From assembly GCA_020073465.1 (NCBI GenBank), contig JAIQFC010000010.1, positions 171,254 through 235,253 of the forward strand: 64,000 nt of DNA, in the 5' to 3' direction. The translations under genes were made by a program, and so were the position numbers. Positions 46,801-55,363 of the stretch are shown here, piece by piece. The stretch comes from Terriglobia bacterium (GTDB lineage Bacteria > Acidobacteriota > Terriglobia > Terriglobales > Acidobacteriaceae). Each line of letters begins with the position of its first letter. The first letter of the stretch is position 1. Below the pieces are notes generated by a model. That model saw only the letters and a list, made by a program, of their open reading frames with translations. It ran no database searches and had not been told where the DNA came from.

Positions 46801-47676
46801 TCAGCGACTTACCCCGCAAATGCCAGCTTCGCCGCCAGTACTTCTTCTTTGAGTATCACAGTGACCGCCGGGGCCGCGTCGAATGCGACGAGCACGAGCC
46901 TCAGCGCGGCGGTGAGTTCTCAAGTGGCACGTGGCTTCATTTTCACTGCAAAGGTCGCCGCGCGAAGTGGAGACCCGATTGGGAATGTCATTATCCTTGA
47001 TGGAAGCTCTCACCTAGGCGAAGTGCCCCTCGATGAAACAGGCACCGCAACCTACCAAAGCTCCTCTCTGTCCCCTGGATTGCACTACATTAGCGCGTTC
47101 TACTCGGGAAGCTCGACTTTGGCTCCGAGCGTATCTGCGGTACTGACCGAGAGCATGCCAGAAGACGCGCCGGACTTCTCACTGACATCGTCTCTCTCCC
47201 ACGGAGTGGTGCTGGAAGGTGTATCCACGAGCGCTCAAGTGGATGTTCATTCGCTGAATGGATTCAGCGAAGACGTCGTGCTTTCGTGTTCAACTGGGAC
47301 TCCCCGCCTGAGTTGCAGCCTTCAATCGCCAGACGTGGTGGGTGGCGCGGGTACGTCGAGGCTCACGATTGCGTTGACTGCAGCACAGGGCGCCCCTTCC
47401 ACCCTCATTGCTCGATCGGTCGGCCGATTTCTAGGAGTCTTAGCCGCTCCGGTTTGGTGTCTTGCTTTCGTGCGACGACGCCGTCGTCTGGGTGTCCTCT
47501 TACTGATGACCCTCTTGAGTGTTGCCTTAGTGGTTGGATGCGGCTCGCCAGCGTCCCCGGTGCGAGAGGTCCCACGGAGCGTGTATGGCGTCACCGTTAC
47601 CGGCAGGTCCCAGCAGTCTGCTGTAGCTGCGGTCATTCACACGGTCGCTATTCCGGTTCAGGTCGCGTCTAACTGA
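43837..47676 (+). CDS. Giant secreted FG-GAP/VCBS and Ig-like repeat protein
   Basis: 1279 residues. Signal peptide, then many FG-GAP/VCBS repeats with calcium-binding loops (DFNGDGNPDLAY, DVNKDGRLDLL, DLDGDGASDLI, DMDGDGHADMV and so on) through about residue 710. Then several Ig-like Big_3 domains follow (PTGTVTFSIDGNPVGTVPLSG; YGTVSFLDGTTTIGTVTL). The C-terminus has a hydrophobic segment, a basic run VRRRRRLG and a second hydrophobic stretch ending VVGCGSPAS. This architecture is a frequent acidobacterial surface or extracellular protein, presumably for adhesion or glycan contact. Confidence 0.9.
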   Translation: MQRVANLRRLYLVFGFLLFLHCNLAGETFKNPLLVLTGSNPVDVSEGDFNGDGNPDLAYMDGSGLHILLGNGDGTFAHGQNLSLLQGMGGTITVADVNKDGRLDLLLGSSNPQVQIGVWLGKGDGTFGSIIVTTVSLNLNLYATTLSRFGVADLDGDGASDLIVGDSLNNQLYILHGNNSGSFTLGAVIPDGSSPAEVFTGDFNGDGYEDFLVHGWLGADVKVYLGNGDGTFQSGVVYGGGAVLDAAFSSVVLADMDGDGHADMVVGTHANTIEILHGNADGTFATTSSGGATLNSSTTVIGVADFNLDGVEDIAISNGSGLSILLGIGNLSYAPAVPYGFGISAASSALADFNQDGHVDVALATQGGIVLLLAKADGTLQSFDVYDVGQTAASITSTDFNGDHIPDIAVAQLGDGPGILIGKADGTFNLQATSPISGGTGTIVRTGDFNGDGKADLYFTANNSSGVVLFGNGNGTFGPPVDLTGFQQAGFVAAAVADFNNDGRSDLVSLNYESFDVLLGQSNKTFKLLTSTLYGLQSSVAPAIGDFNKDGHVDMITAGVTTIQVLLGEGDGTFTMGRMINTQLPGYNSLCGPTSMATADLDGDGKLDLVVPISCTNVAEIFYGNGDGSFEDPAVLQLEQGYNQVSIADLNGDHLPDLIFSNQALISIVHNAGNRTYSGETHYLAGTVGNIVIQDFNGDGFPDIAVASSGSTVAVLLSEAKGNLTTGTLTIQPEPSTYTKSFSMTLNLAPFKAGSGTPTGTVTFSIDGNPVGTVPLSGATAALTYRSSSLGVGSHTISAAYNGDLNFVPSYFSAQHQVIPILYSTSITLTAHPTPVLAGQTVSFHATVSSAGQVPYGTVSFLDGTTTIGTVTLDDNSIAVFDTALLAPGKHSVKANYLGNMNFAVATSSAVNVVVNVNATTTTLTAKPTTVAVGTPVLLTGAVASSTATPTGSVVFYDGGTLLQNISLDSNGVAVYAVTFSTAGAHVVSATYPANASFAASTSSLSITVTAGAASNATSTSLSAAVSSQVARGFIFTAKVAARSGDPIGNVIILDGSSHLGEVPLDETGTATYQSSSLSPGLHYISAFYSGSSTLAPSVSAVLTESMPEDAPDFSLTSSLSHGVVLEGVSTSAQVDVHSLNGFSEDVVLSCSTGTPRLSCSLQSPDVVGGAGTSRLTIALTAAQGAPSTLIARSVGRFLGVLAAPVWCLAFVRRRRRLGVLLLMTLLSVALVVGCGSPASPVREVPRSVYGVTVTGRSQQSAVAAVIHTVAIPVQVASN

Positions 47677-47794
47677 CCCTACTGTTTCTCCAGTTCAGGT
47701 CCGCCCGCGGTAGAGGCCAAGCACTGCTCCTAAGCATGAGGTTGCGTCGTCCTCCCTTCGGGGTACTTACGAGAGATGGGTTTAGAGCAGAGGC

Positions 47795-48052
47795 ATGACT
47801 GGGAAGGCAAATCAAGTCATCGAGCTGCTTCAAGATGAATTGAAGGCAACGCGTCGAATCACAGCCAGACTGGGGCTTGCTGAACTTGACGGTGATGTCT
47901 TCACTGAAGTGAATGGGGTGACAGTAAAGATCGGGCCCGCCGGCGCAATCGACCTGCCCGCACTTCGCAGCTACCTTGATGGCGTGAACGCAGCGGTTAA
48001 CGCAGACTTGCTTTTCGTCGGCAACGGGAACGTGATGCCGCGAACCCTTTGA
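47795..48052 (+). CDS. Small protein, unknown
   Basis: 85 residues with no family recognised: MTGKANQVIELLQDELKATR and then a mixed alpha-beta run. Codon use looks coding, but the ribosome site is weak (GAGCAGAGGC). It could be a short cytosolic protein. Confidence 0.4.
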   Translation: MTGKANQVIELLQDELKATRRITARLGLAELDGDVFTEVNGVTVKIGPAGAIDLPALRSYLDGVNAAVNADLLFVGNGNVMPRTL

Positions 48053-48593
48053 GAGCGAGCGCCTTCAGGACGGGACATCTCAACCCTCGTGTCGACCCCG
48101 TAACGATGCGCTGTTCTGGTGACCGGAAGTGCCCCCGTTGCGTTTTAGCGACAGCTCAAGTTCTATACGCACGAAGGACAAATATCGGGGAGTCATGGCA
48201 TGGGGAAGAGAAGACTGGGAGCCACGGTAAAACCCCGACCGAATTGTTCTGATCAGAATCCCAATTGCCACAAGCAAATTGCACTGACTGAGACGGTGAG
48301 AGTCCGCCTCCCCGCTCAGCTCCCTATCTAGTGCCGATGGAACCGGTTGCGCGGCTCTCATCTGGTGTCAGGGTGCTGGGTCTCTGGAACTATTGTCGGA
48401 GGATTGAAGTGTCCGCAGCACGGCTTCTCAGCAGTCCACTCGTAAACGGAATTTCGCGTCGTAATCGACCGAAAGACTTCCGTGTGGAGAGTGACAAGGT
48501 ACCTCGTGCGTCCCACATACAGGGAAGACCCTAGAGTCAGGCTCCGGAGTCTCATGATATGAATTGCACTTGATCGTCAAATCTCCCAGGTAA
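48053..48593. other. Intergenic, about 540 bases
   Basis: No gene, repeat or RNA recognised. The upstream part of the decayed propeller gene may have been here but cannot be read. Confidence 0.35.
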
Positions 48594-48857
48594 GGATATC
48601 GTGGCGCAAACACTGCGGTCTCGGCGAACGGAACCCGGATGGAATCGTGTGGGCATACGAAAAAGCGACGACTAACCAGGGCGTACTGCACGCCTACGAC
48701 GCCACCCTCCGTCTCGAAAGAACTGTTGGACTCCAATATGAACTCCGGCCGCGATGCTCCGGGGAAAGGCATCGGTTTCGCCACTCCTGTGGTGGTGAAC
48801 GGCCGGGTGATTGTTACCTATGACACCAGGGTAGGCGTTTTCGGTTTGCTGCAATGA
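48594..48857 (+). pseudogene. Remnant of a PQQ-like beta-propeller protein (C-terminal end)
   Basis: Pieces of one protein appear in different frames: GYRGANTAVSANGT, then GIVWAYEKATTNQGVLHAYDAT, then NMNSGRDAPGKGIGFATPVV with a TGA at 48855-48857. Together they match the end of secreted PQQ-like repeat proteins (SANG...GIVWA...GVLHAYDAT...FATPVVVNGRVYV...GVFGLL). At least two frameshifts separate the pieces. It converges on the NlpC gene. Confidence 0.75.
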
Positions 48858-48872
48858 GCGGGGCGGGTCCGA

Positions 48873-50018
48873 CTATTTCTGAAGAAGCACTCCCAGGAGG
48901 CGGCTCAACTCGACCTTCTCTGCCGTACGGTCAGGGTGTTCTCCAGTCTCTTCGGTAAGTACAGCAAGCTGGTGAACTACCATCCGCACAGCCATGTCGC
49001 TGGGGAGGTAAATCGCTCTAGGGGGGAGGGTGATTTCCCAGGTATCACGATCCCGGCGGACCAGTTGCCAGCGTTGACGTTCTGCGTGTTTCTTTGAGTC
49101 TGGCTTTCCCCTAAGTACCGAAACAGCGCCGGCGATACGAACTTCTGCCCAACCGCGATCGCGTTGCAGGCGTATTCGCTCCACTGAGAAGCGGTCAAAA
49201 ATGATCAGAGGGCGGGGGAGCCTCAGTACATCCTTCCCGCGAAGTGCTTCTTCGGTTTCGCTGTAGGTTCCTTCCAATGCGTCGCTCACTTGCTCAGCTC
49301 TGGGGGATTCCGAATTCACGAACTGGAAGCGCGGCAGTGTCGATGCGGAATCCTCGGAATCGCGGTTTGCAGGAGAGCCCGCGGTCTCAGTATCTTCATT
49401 TGCCGCGAGGCGTACGTTCCGCGTGGTCGCCCGGGGAGATTCTGGGCTGGCCGTTGTCCTAAGACCAGACTCTCGACCTGAGGGAGGGACCTGCATCCCG
49501 GCGGGGACATTCGTGACATAGCGCAAGAAACGTGGGCGTCCGCGCTCCCGCCAATATGCAGAATCGTAGGAATCGACGCCCAGGCCAGAACTCAAAGCGC
49601 TGAAGAACGAGTGTTGCGCCGGATTGACTGCGATGCCCACGTGGCCCGGCCAGACCACTAAGTCGCCCGGCTGTGGACGCGTGACGCGCCGGAACTCGCT
49701 GGTTCCAGTGTAGAGTTCCGCGGAACTGGCATATGCGTAGGCGAATCCAGCGCGCTCGTAGATGGCATGCACGAGGTGTGAACAGTCGGACTTGAAGTCG
49801 GGATGTGCGCGGGACTCCAGAGCGGCACCAAGAACCGCCAGGCCTTCGTCGCCGGTTAAGACGCGGAGTACAGCTGGACTCGCGCGCTGATCGGTCTGTC
49901 TTGGGGGTGGGGGATAGATCGCGACGGTGGGCTCACGACGCTGTTGAGCGATCGAAGGCGCCGCGGCCAGGACACACAGCATTAGGGATACGAGAATTAT
50001 GCTTCTTCTGCACCGCAT
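48873..50018 (-). CDS. Secreted NlpC/P60-type cell-wall peptidase with extended C-terminus
   Basis: 381 residues with a signal peptide ending SIAQ. The peptidase core is residues 50-165: SDCSHLVHAIYERAGFAYAYAS gives catalytic Cys79, and PGDLVVWPGHVGIAV gives His126. The region after 170 is low-complexity, followed by a beta-rich domain (about 250-381) with no family recognised. It probably cleaves peptidoglycan stem peptides in the periplasm or outside. Confidence 0.85.
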   Translation of the reverse strand: MRCRRSIILVSLMLCVLAAAPSIAQQRREPTVAIYPPPPRQTDQRASPAVLRVLTGDEGLAVLGAALESRAHPDFKSDCSHLVHAIYERAGFAYAYASSAELYTGTSEFRRVTRPQPGDLVVWPGHVGIAVNPAQHSFFSALSSGLGVDSYDSAYWRERGRPRFLRYVTNVPAGMQVPPSGRESGLRTTASPESPRATTRNVRLAANEDTETAGSPANRDSEDSASTLPRFQFVNSESPRAEQVSDALEGTYSETEEALRGKDVLRLPRPLIIFDRFSVERIRLQRDRGWAEVRIAGAVSVLRGKPDSKKHAERQRWQLVRRDRDTWEITLPPRAIYLPSDMAVRMVVHQLAVLTEETGEHPDRTAEKVELSRLLGVLLQK

Positions 50019-50479
50019 GCTTCACCATTGTGACGGGGCGTCGGAAGGTCGCGCAGGTTACGTTGGTGCCGCTACCACGTCAAGCGACCGAAGCAGCTTC
50101 GGACCAAACCGCCTCGAGTAGTTCTCACACCTGCAACTTCGATGCCACGACGGCGATGCCTAAGCTCCTGATTGCCCGTGAGTTCGGGATTGCGGGCAGA
50201 TGCCAGACACGTCATCAGGATGAAATTTTCTCCGGGACGGGCTGTTGGAGAGTCACACGGGGACCACCAACAGGAGCCCGCAGCTGGGGATCTTCTTGTA
50301 TTGCGCAGCCTGCGCGTATCGACTAATGCTCGTGGTCAAGGGGGAAATCGCTAAGGATTCCTCGAAGTCGGGGTGATCATGCTTCCCGCACCTTATAGAC
50401 AATGTCCAGGGGAACCTGGGTAATTCCTGTAGATCGGGAGGGTAGACGCCGTATCGTCCAGGTGGATCGTTCGCTCCTT
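50019..50479. other. Intergenic, about 460 bases
   Basis: No intact gene. Short frames resemble nothing. It is followed by an integrase tail, so it may be decayed mobile DNA. Confidence 0.4.
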
Positions 50480-50615
50480 TCAACGAGCACGACGGCCGAT
50501 GTTTACACCCACACATCAGCCGACGCAGATCGAAGCGCTGGCGCTCGCTTTAGAAGAGGCGATCTATGGCGATCTCTTCCAAGTTTTGGAACATGGAACA
50601 AGAACGCTGCAGTGA
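50480..50615 (+). pseudogene. Tyrosine recombinase C-terminal tail, frameshifted
   Basis: STSTTADVYTH (from 50480) holds the integrase box with the nucleophilic Tyr. After a single-base shift near 50529 the frame continues IEALALALEEAIYGDLFQVL to a TGA at 50613-50615, as normal integrase tails do. No core-binding domain or His-Arg box is present. It is the complement of what is missing in the 24 kb remnant. Confidence 0.65.
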
Positions 50616-50745
50616 ACTAGGAAATCCATGCACACGGCCCTGCTCGCAACTTTAAGAATCCGGGAGACTTGCAGGAAGAAATCGCGGATGGAGGTTGGTT
50701 GCGGGGGGTGGATCCCGCTGAGATTCGCAAGTCCAAGGCTTCGGC

Positions 50746-51393
50746 TCAGGGATGCGCTTGCGTGCCGCTCGCTATGCGACGATGTCGCCGCACCTTTTCG
50801 CGGTTGCCGCAAATCTTCATGTCGCACCAGCGTCGGCTCTGGTTACGGCTCCGATCCATGAACAGCCAGCCACAATTGTCGGCGGCGCACTCCCGGACTT
50901 TAGCCAGGTCTTCAGAAGCCAGCAGGTCAACCGCAGATTTTGCTATCGGCCAAAGCAGCGTCATAAGAGAATCGCGGCTTCGTTGGTCTAGACCCCATTC
51001 GAACCTGCTGCCTGCTGCGATCAGGTGCATGTGCGAGAACGCCTCTTGGGCATAGGAGCCAAGCAGGAGCAGGTCTTGTTCCGAAGGGATACTACCGCCA
51101 GCTATGGCGGAGAACACGTGGTAGATGGTCTCGCGAAGCTCCACGGCCTCGCGGAACACCCTCCCTGCGGCATCAGATTGCTTCGTGGCCGCTCGGGCGA
51201 GTTCGCCGGCTTCGCGGGCTGATACCACTCCGCTCTGGCGTGCCCACGATGCAAATGCCGCATAGCCGGTAAGGTTATCGACTCGCTGCTTGGGAGCGCT
51301 CCGGCTATCCACCGTGTTGGCAAAATCGAAACACAGGGCGCCTCCCGTCAGCTCAAACTGAAAACCGCTCGCGGATGGTCCTTGATCAGGCAC
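50746..51393 (-). CDS. CGNR zinc-finger (ABATE-domain) transcriptional regulator
   Basis: 215 residues starting at GTG 51393. The N-terminal ABATE domain (LTGGALCFDFANTVDSR) is followed by a C-terminal zinc finger of the form CAADNCGWLFMD...RRWCDMKICGNREKVRRHR, where the CGNR signature is seen whole. Such proteins are probable DNA-binding stress regulators. It is divergent from the Fe-S gene across 129 bases with TGTAAC half-sites on the promoter, suggesting self-regulation and control of the neighbour. Confidence 0.93.
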   Translation of the reverse strand: MPDQGPSASGFQFELTGGALCFDFANTVDSRSAPKQRVDNLTGYAAFASWARQSGVVSAREAGELARAATKQSDAAGRVFREAVELRETIYHVFSAIAGGSIPSEQDLLLLGSYAQEAFSHMHLIAAGSRFEWGLDQRSRDSLMTLLWPIAKSAVDLLASEDLAKVRECAADNCGWLFMDRSRNQSRRWCDMKICGNREKVRRHRRIASGTQAHP

Positions 51394-51401
51394 GCGTCCA
51401 T

Positions 51402-51454
51402 TGTAACCTGTAAAAACGCCTTGACAAGTTACATATGAACGAGTCTAATGTAAC
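51402..51454 (+). promoter_or_regulatory. Sigma-70 promoter of the Fe-S gene overlapped by TGTAAC operator half-sites
   Basis: TTGACA (51421-51426), 17 bases, then TCTAAT (51444-51449), one base from consensus. TGTAAC (51402-51407), GTTACA (51428-51433) and TGTAAC (51449-51454) lie on and around it, the last two forming an inverted pair that spans the spacer and -10 box. A repressor bound here would block the promoter. Confidence 0.7.
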
Positions 51455-51522
51455 TGCCAATCATATTTATGGTGGTTACGCGAGCAGAGGTTCTGAAAGC
51501 CGACTGCGACCGGGAAGGAACC

Positions 51523-52503
51523 ATGATCAGCCAATTACAGGAGTGGGCCGCTGAGCGGGGCTTCCGGGTTGCCTGTGGTGGCGTTCGCGTGCTTCACGAG
51601 GTTCGGGCGGAGCTGGCCCGGCAACGTAGCACGGGCGAATTGCATGCGAACTTCTGTACGAGCAATCTCGACTTTTTTCGGTACGAAGACTCCTCAGAAA
51701 GCATTGCGGATGTGAAAGCCGTCATTGTGGTTGCTGTCCCTCGTCCCGCGCATCGACTGACTTTCGAACTCGAAACAGGACCGTTCGAAGTAACGCTGCC
51801 GCCCACGTACGTGCGCTATTCAGGGTTGTTCCAAGAGGTCCGGGACGACATCACATCGAAGATTCCCGAACTGCACGGCCACTTAGAGGTACTCGTCGCT
51901 CCGCTGAAGTCGGTGGCGTGCAGGCTGGGTCTCGTCACTTACGGGCGCAACAACCTCACCTACATCCCCGACTGGGGCAGCTATTTTCAACTGGTGGGGT
52001 ATGTCACGGATGAGAATATCGCTTTAGCAGATGACTGGCGTCCTAAGCCCTTGCGGTTGATGCCCGAATGCGAGAGCTGCGGCATTTGTAGTAGCGCCTG
52101 CCCGACGGGTGCAATCAATGATGAGAGGATCCTGTTGCACGCGGAATTGTGCACGACCTTATTCAGCGAGCAGCCCGGAGATCTCAACCACGCTCTGTCG
52201 GCCGACTGTCTGTTCGGTTGCCTTGACTGTCAGCAGATTTGTCCCGCGAATTCAGGCCTGCTTCGGATCGAATCGGCCGGCGTGACCTTCGACAGGCGCG
52301 AAACCGAAGCGATCCTCAGTGGGGACGGTGCCGGAGCTTGTGACACTACAGAAAGCGTAACCTGCAAACTCGCGTTACTAGGACTGACCGAGGAGGCACA
52401 CATCGGGCGAAACCTTGCGCACTTGATTGTCGCGCGCAGGCTCAGTAGGCAAGGGCCAAGGAACTATTCGCCTGATGCCCACATCTGCGAACCGCCCGGG
52501 TAA
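51523..52503 (+). CDS. 4Fe-4S double-cluster protein, epoxyqueuosine reductase (QueG)-like
   Basis: 326 residues from the ATG at 51523, preferred for the GGAAGGAACC before it; an ATG at 51469 would add 18 residues. The C-terminal half has two ferredoxin-type cluster motifs, CESCGICSSACPTGAI and CLFGCLDCQQICPAN, as in QueG and related cobalamin-dependent reductases. The N-terminal half fits the DUF1730-like region (VKAVIVVAVPRP; LKSVACRLGLVTYGRNNLTY). The cysteines of both clusters are intact. QueG itself is usually not under a zinc-finger regulator, so it may be a QueG-like reductase with another substrate. Confidence 0.85.
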   Translation: MISQLQEWAAERGFRVACGGVRVLHEVRAELARQRSTGELHANFCTSNLDFFRYEDSSESIADVKAVIVVAVPRPAHRLTFELETGPFEVTLPPTYVRYSGLFQEVRDDITSKIPELHGHLEVLVAPLKSVACRLGLVTYGRNNLTYIPDWGSYFQLVGYVTDENIALADDWRPKPLRLMPECESCGICSSACPTGAINDERILLHAELCTTLFSEQPGDLNHALSADCLFGCLDCQQICPANSGLLRIESAGVTFDRRETEAILSGDGAGACDTTESVTCKLALLGLTEEAHIGRNLAHLIVARRLSRQGPRNYSPDAHICEPPG

Positions 52504-52858
52504 CGAGCCGAACTCGTGTCATCGGCCACTTTCCGGTTGACGGGCAAACCAGAAGTTCTCCCGAGGCCGGACCCTCAAGGACGCTGGCCAGAAGTCTTAG
52601 TGCTGTATCTGAAGCGCCCCTCCAGAGCACCTCCATTCGACTACCTTTCGTGAAATGGGCGCCTCAGATACAGCACTAAGACTTCCCGGTACCGATCTGG
52701 CGCGCTTCCCAGAACCCCGTTTCGGGAGTGTCTCCGAGTCTGCGAAGATACGCCTAGAACTGCGCGTTGATGGTTGGCGAAAAGGTCCGAATCGAATGGC
52801 TATCCTGCCCTTCAACAAGAGAAGCACGGACCGGATTGTCAGCGAAGCTGCACGAGTG
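52504..52858. other. Intergenic between convergent genes, with a long hairpin
   Basis: About 355 bases. It holds the near-perfect 29-base inverted repeat at 52591-52685. Otherwise no gene is recognised. Confidence 0.45.
52591..52685. repeat. Long imperfect palindrome, 29-base arms
   Basis: Left arm 52591-52619 and right arm 52657-52685 are complementary at 28 of 29 positions around a 37-base loop; each arm contains CTTAGTGCTGTATCTGA or its complement. It lies between convergent genes. There is no T-tract. It may be a bidirectional transcription end, a REP-like or MITE-like element. Confidence 0.6.
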
Positions 52859-55231
52859 TCACGGGAGCGTCTTATGTTGTTCACTTCCGCTGTACTCCAG
52901 AACCGCATCGGGTTTGCTGGTCGGAGACCCGCCCATGCCATGATCGGTGCGCACTACAACGACCTGAAATGTGTGCTTTTGGACCATCCCCGGGAAACTT
53001 CCCTCATGCCCCTTAAGAGTTAGCGTGCGCCCACGGTCATCCCAGTGAATCGCGATCACCGCGTGAGCGCCATTTTCGTAGTTGTAATTGTCGCCTTCAT
53101 CTTCGTAGAGGTCAAAATCGCCGTCCGCTCCAGGGTAAATGCGCAGTTCGATTGGATCTGAGTTTTCGTCTGCATACTCGATCTCCGAGCCCAACGGCAA
53201 AATCGAGCCCGCGCGAACATAGAGCGGCATACGATCGAGCGGCGCCTTGGCCTGCACGTCGCGTCCTCCTTCCACACGCGTGCCAGACCAGAAGTCGTAC
53301 CATGCAGGAGAAGCTGGCAGGTAGACCGAGCGTTGTGTCGCACCTTCTTTCGTTACAGGACTGACCAGGATTGAAGGGCCGAACATGAATTCATCTCCGA
53401 TGTTCCAAGTCTTCTGATCGGACCGCCAATCCATCACGAGCGGCCGTTGGATGGTGTAGTCCTGGCTGGTGACTCGCCAGGCGAGCGAGTAAATGTAAGG
53501 CATCAGGCGATAGCGCAACTTGTCATAGCTGATAAGGATTGGCTCGACCCTGTCGTAGGTCCATATTTCGTTGTGGGCACGGTGGCCGTGCGTTCGGAAA
53601 ATGGGGCAGAAGACTCCGAACTCAAACCAGCGAGTGTAAATCTCCTGATAAGCCGGATCATTTGGTGGGCGGTCAAATGGCTGCCAGTAGCCGCCCACGT
53701 CGGTCGTCCAATAGGGATTGCCCGAGAGGGCGAAGTTGAGACCGGCAGCGATCTGATGCTGTAATCCCCAGTAAGTGCTGTAGACATCGCCGGACCAGAC
53801 GGTGCTGCCATTTCGCTGCTGACCGAGAAAAGCAGAGCGCGTGAGCAGAAAGACCCGCTTTTGATTGGTCGCCTTCTTCCAATGATCTTGAATTCCTCCG
53901 GTGTGCATGAGTGGGAAGATGTTGGTGTAGCGCGCGCCGTTGCCGATGGAGAGCTGTTTGTCGCGAAGGATTGCGTCGCCCATGTGCGGCCAATACTCTT
54001 CGGGTTCTGCGCTGTCCAGCCAGAAAGCGTCCCAACCTAAAGCGAACAACGGGCCTGCGAGATTGTTCCAATAGAAGTCGCGCGCCGCTGGATTGGTGGC
54101 GTCGTAGACGTGCGCTTTCGGCACGTCTAGATGCTTCGCAGTCATCTCCTGAAAGTTCTTGGAAGCGGAGTCAAATAATCCCCAAACAGAGAGCATGGCA
54201 TGCACGTGTTCGTCATGCAGCGTCTTCAGTTCTCCAGGGATGTCCGTGAACTTGGAGTTGAACACGGGATCCCCTTCCGTCTTCCACCAGAACCAATCCT
54301 GAACAATCGCATCCAGAGGAATGTGCTCGGCGCGGTAACGGTGCGCGATCCCAAGTATTTCGTCCTGAGAAACGTAGCGGTCTTTCGATTGGAAGAAGCC
54401 GTAGGCCCACTTCGGAAACATAGGCGCGTGTCCGGTTATAGTGCGGTACTGGTGAATGATCTGATCCATCTCCGGCCCGTAGAGCACGTAATAATCGACT
54501 GCGTCACCTGCGAGTGATGTGAAGTGAAATTCAAGCGGGAAACGATTGTCGGCATACGTGAAAGAAGCCGTGTTCCAGAGCATGGCGTAGCCCTTGCTCG
54601 AGACCAACAGTGGGATTGCCACGTCTGTATTGTTCTGGCCAAGTTCCACGGTGCTGCCGCGATAGTTGAACATGCCGCTCTGGTGCTGGCCCAAGCCATA
54701 GAACGCCTCGGTCGCATCTGGCGAAAAGCGATCAGTCACGTGGTAAGTGTTTTCGCCGTTGACTTCGGCTGGATCATAAGTGCGTGGTACAGCGTCCCTT
54801 TCGTCGAGCAAAACATCTCCCTGAATGGTGCGATAAGTCAAATTGCCTCGATTGAGAGAGAATTCCACTTTGAGCGTAGCGGTCGTTAGTGTCACGTGGT
54901 CGGCGGTCTCTGCGAACTGGAAACGTGCACCTGGACAGGCTTGGCTGGCTTCCATGATCCAGGGCTGAACTGGCGAACTCGCCGTGGGTGAGCCTGGACC
55001 GGCTACTACGTGGATGACCGAGTCTCCGCAAACCGAGACGTGCAACCCCTCGTCGCCAATCCTCGCCTGAAAACCATCTTGGGTCTTAGTCGCCGCAATC
55101 TGAGGTTGCGGGGGCAACTGTCCAGTCAGTAGTTGTGCCGATGCTGCCGGAGGGTAACCGCATAGGCCCAGAACTCCGAACAAGATCACTTGCCGGAGAA
55201 GACGGCCCCAGAAGGAGACGAGGGCAGACAT
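52859..55231 (-). CDS. Secreted glycoside hydrolase family 31 (alpha-glucosidase/alpha-xylosidase type)
   Basis: 790 residues with a signal peptide ending SAQ. N-terminal beta-sandwich, then a TIM barrel with DAIVQDWFWWKTEGDPVFN and the nucleophile region WDAFWLDSAEPEEYW (Asp406), then VWSGDVYSTYWGLQHQIAAGLNFALSG and the late FEFGVFCPIFRTHGHRAH. C-terminal beta domains follow. WLDSAEPE in place of the more usual WxDxSE/NE is frequent in xylosidase-like members. It releases alpha-linked sugars from oligosaccharides outside the cytoplasm. It converges on the Fe-S gene across a long palindrome. Confidence 0.92.
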   Translation of the reverse strand: MSALVSFWGRLLRQVILFGVLGLCGYPPAASAQLLTGQLPPQPQIAATKTQDGFQARIGDEGLHVSVCGDSVIHVVAGPGSPTASSPVQPWIMEASQACPGARFQFAETADHVTLTTATLKVEFSLNRGNLTYRTIQGDVLLDERDAVPRTYDPAEVNGENTYHVTDRFSPDATEAFYGLGQHQSGMFNYRGSTVELGQNNTDVAIPLLVSSKGYAMLWNTASFTYADNRFPLEFHFTSLAGDAVDYYVLYGPEMDQIIHQYRTITGHAPMFPKWAYGFFQSKDRYVSQDEILGIAHRYRAEHIPLDAIVQDWFWWKTEGDPVFNSKFTDIPGELKTLHDEHVHAMLSVWGLFDSASKNFQEMTAKHLDVPKAHVYDATNPAARDFYWNNLAGPLFALGWDAFWLDSAEPEEYWPHMGDAILRDKQLSIGNGARYTNIFPLMHTGGIQDHWKKATNQKRVFLLTRSAFLGQQRNGSTVWSGDVYSTYWGLQHQIAAGLNFALSGNPYWTTDVGGYWQPFDRPPNDPAYQEIYTRWFEFGVFCPIFRTHGHRAHNEIWTYDRVEPILISYDKLRYRLMPYIYSLAWRVTSQDYTIQRPLVMDWRSDQKTWNIGDEFMFGPSILVSPVTKEGATQRSVYLPASPAWYDFWSGTRVEGGRDVQAKAPLDRMPLYVRAGSILPLGSEIEYADENSDPIELRIYPGADGDFDLYEDEGDNYNYENGAHAVIAIHWDDRGRTLTLKGHEGSFPGMVQKHTFQVVVVRTDHGMGGSPTSKPDAVLEYSGSEQHKTLP

Positions 55232-55363
55232 TTCTTATCCTTTGTGCAGGGTTGCAGATCTGCGGAACTATAGTGCAACAAGGTTCAAGCACGCGGCAAA
55301 TCCCCTGCAGCCAGAAGGGTTCCACCATAGCGGAGCGTGACGAAACGGCCTGAGTCCCCTGCG

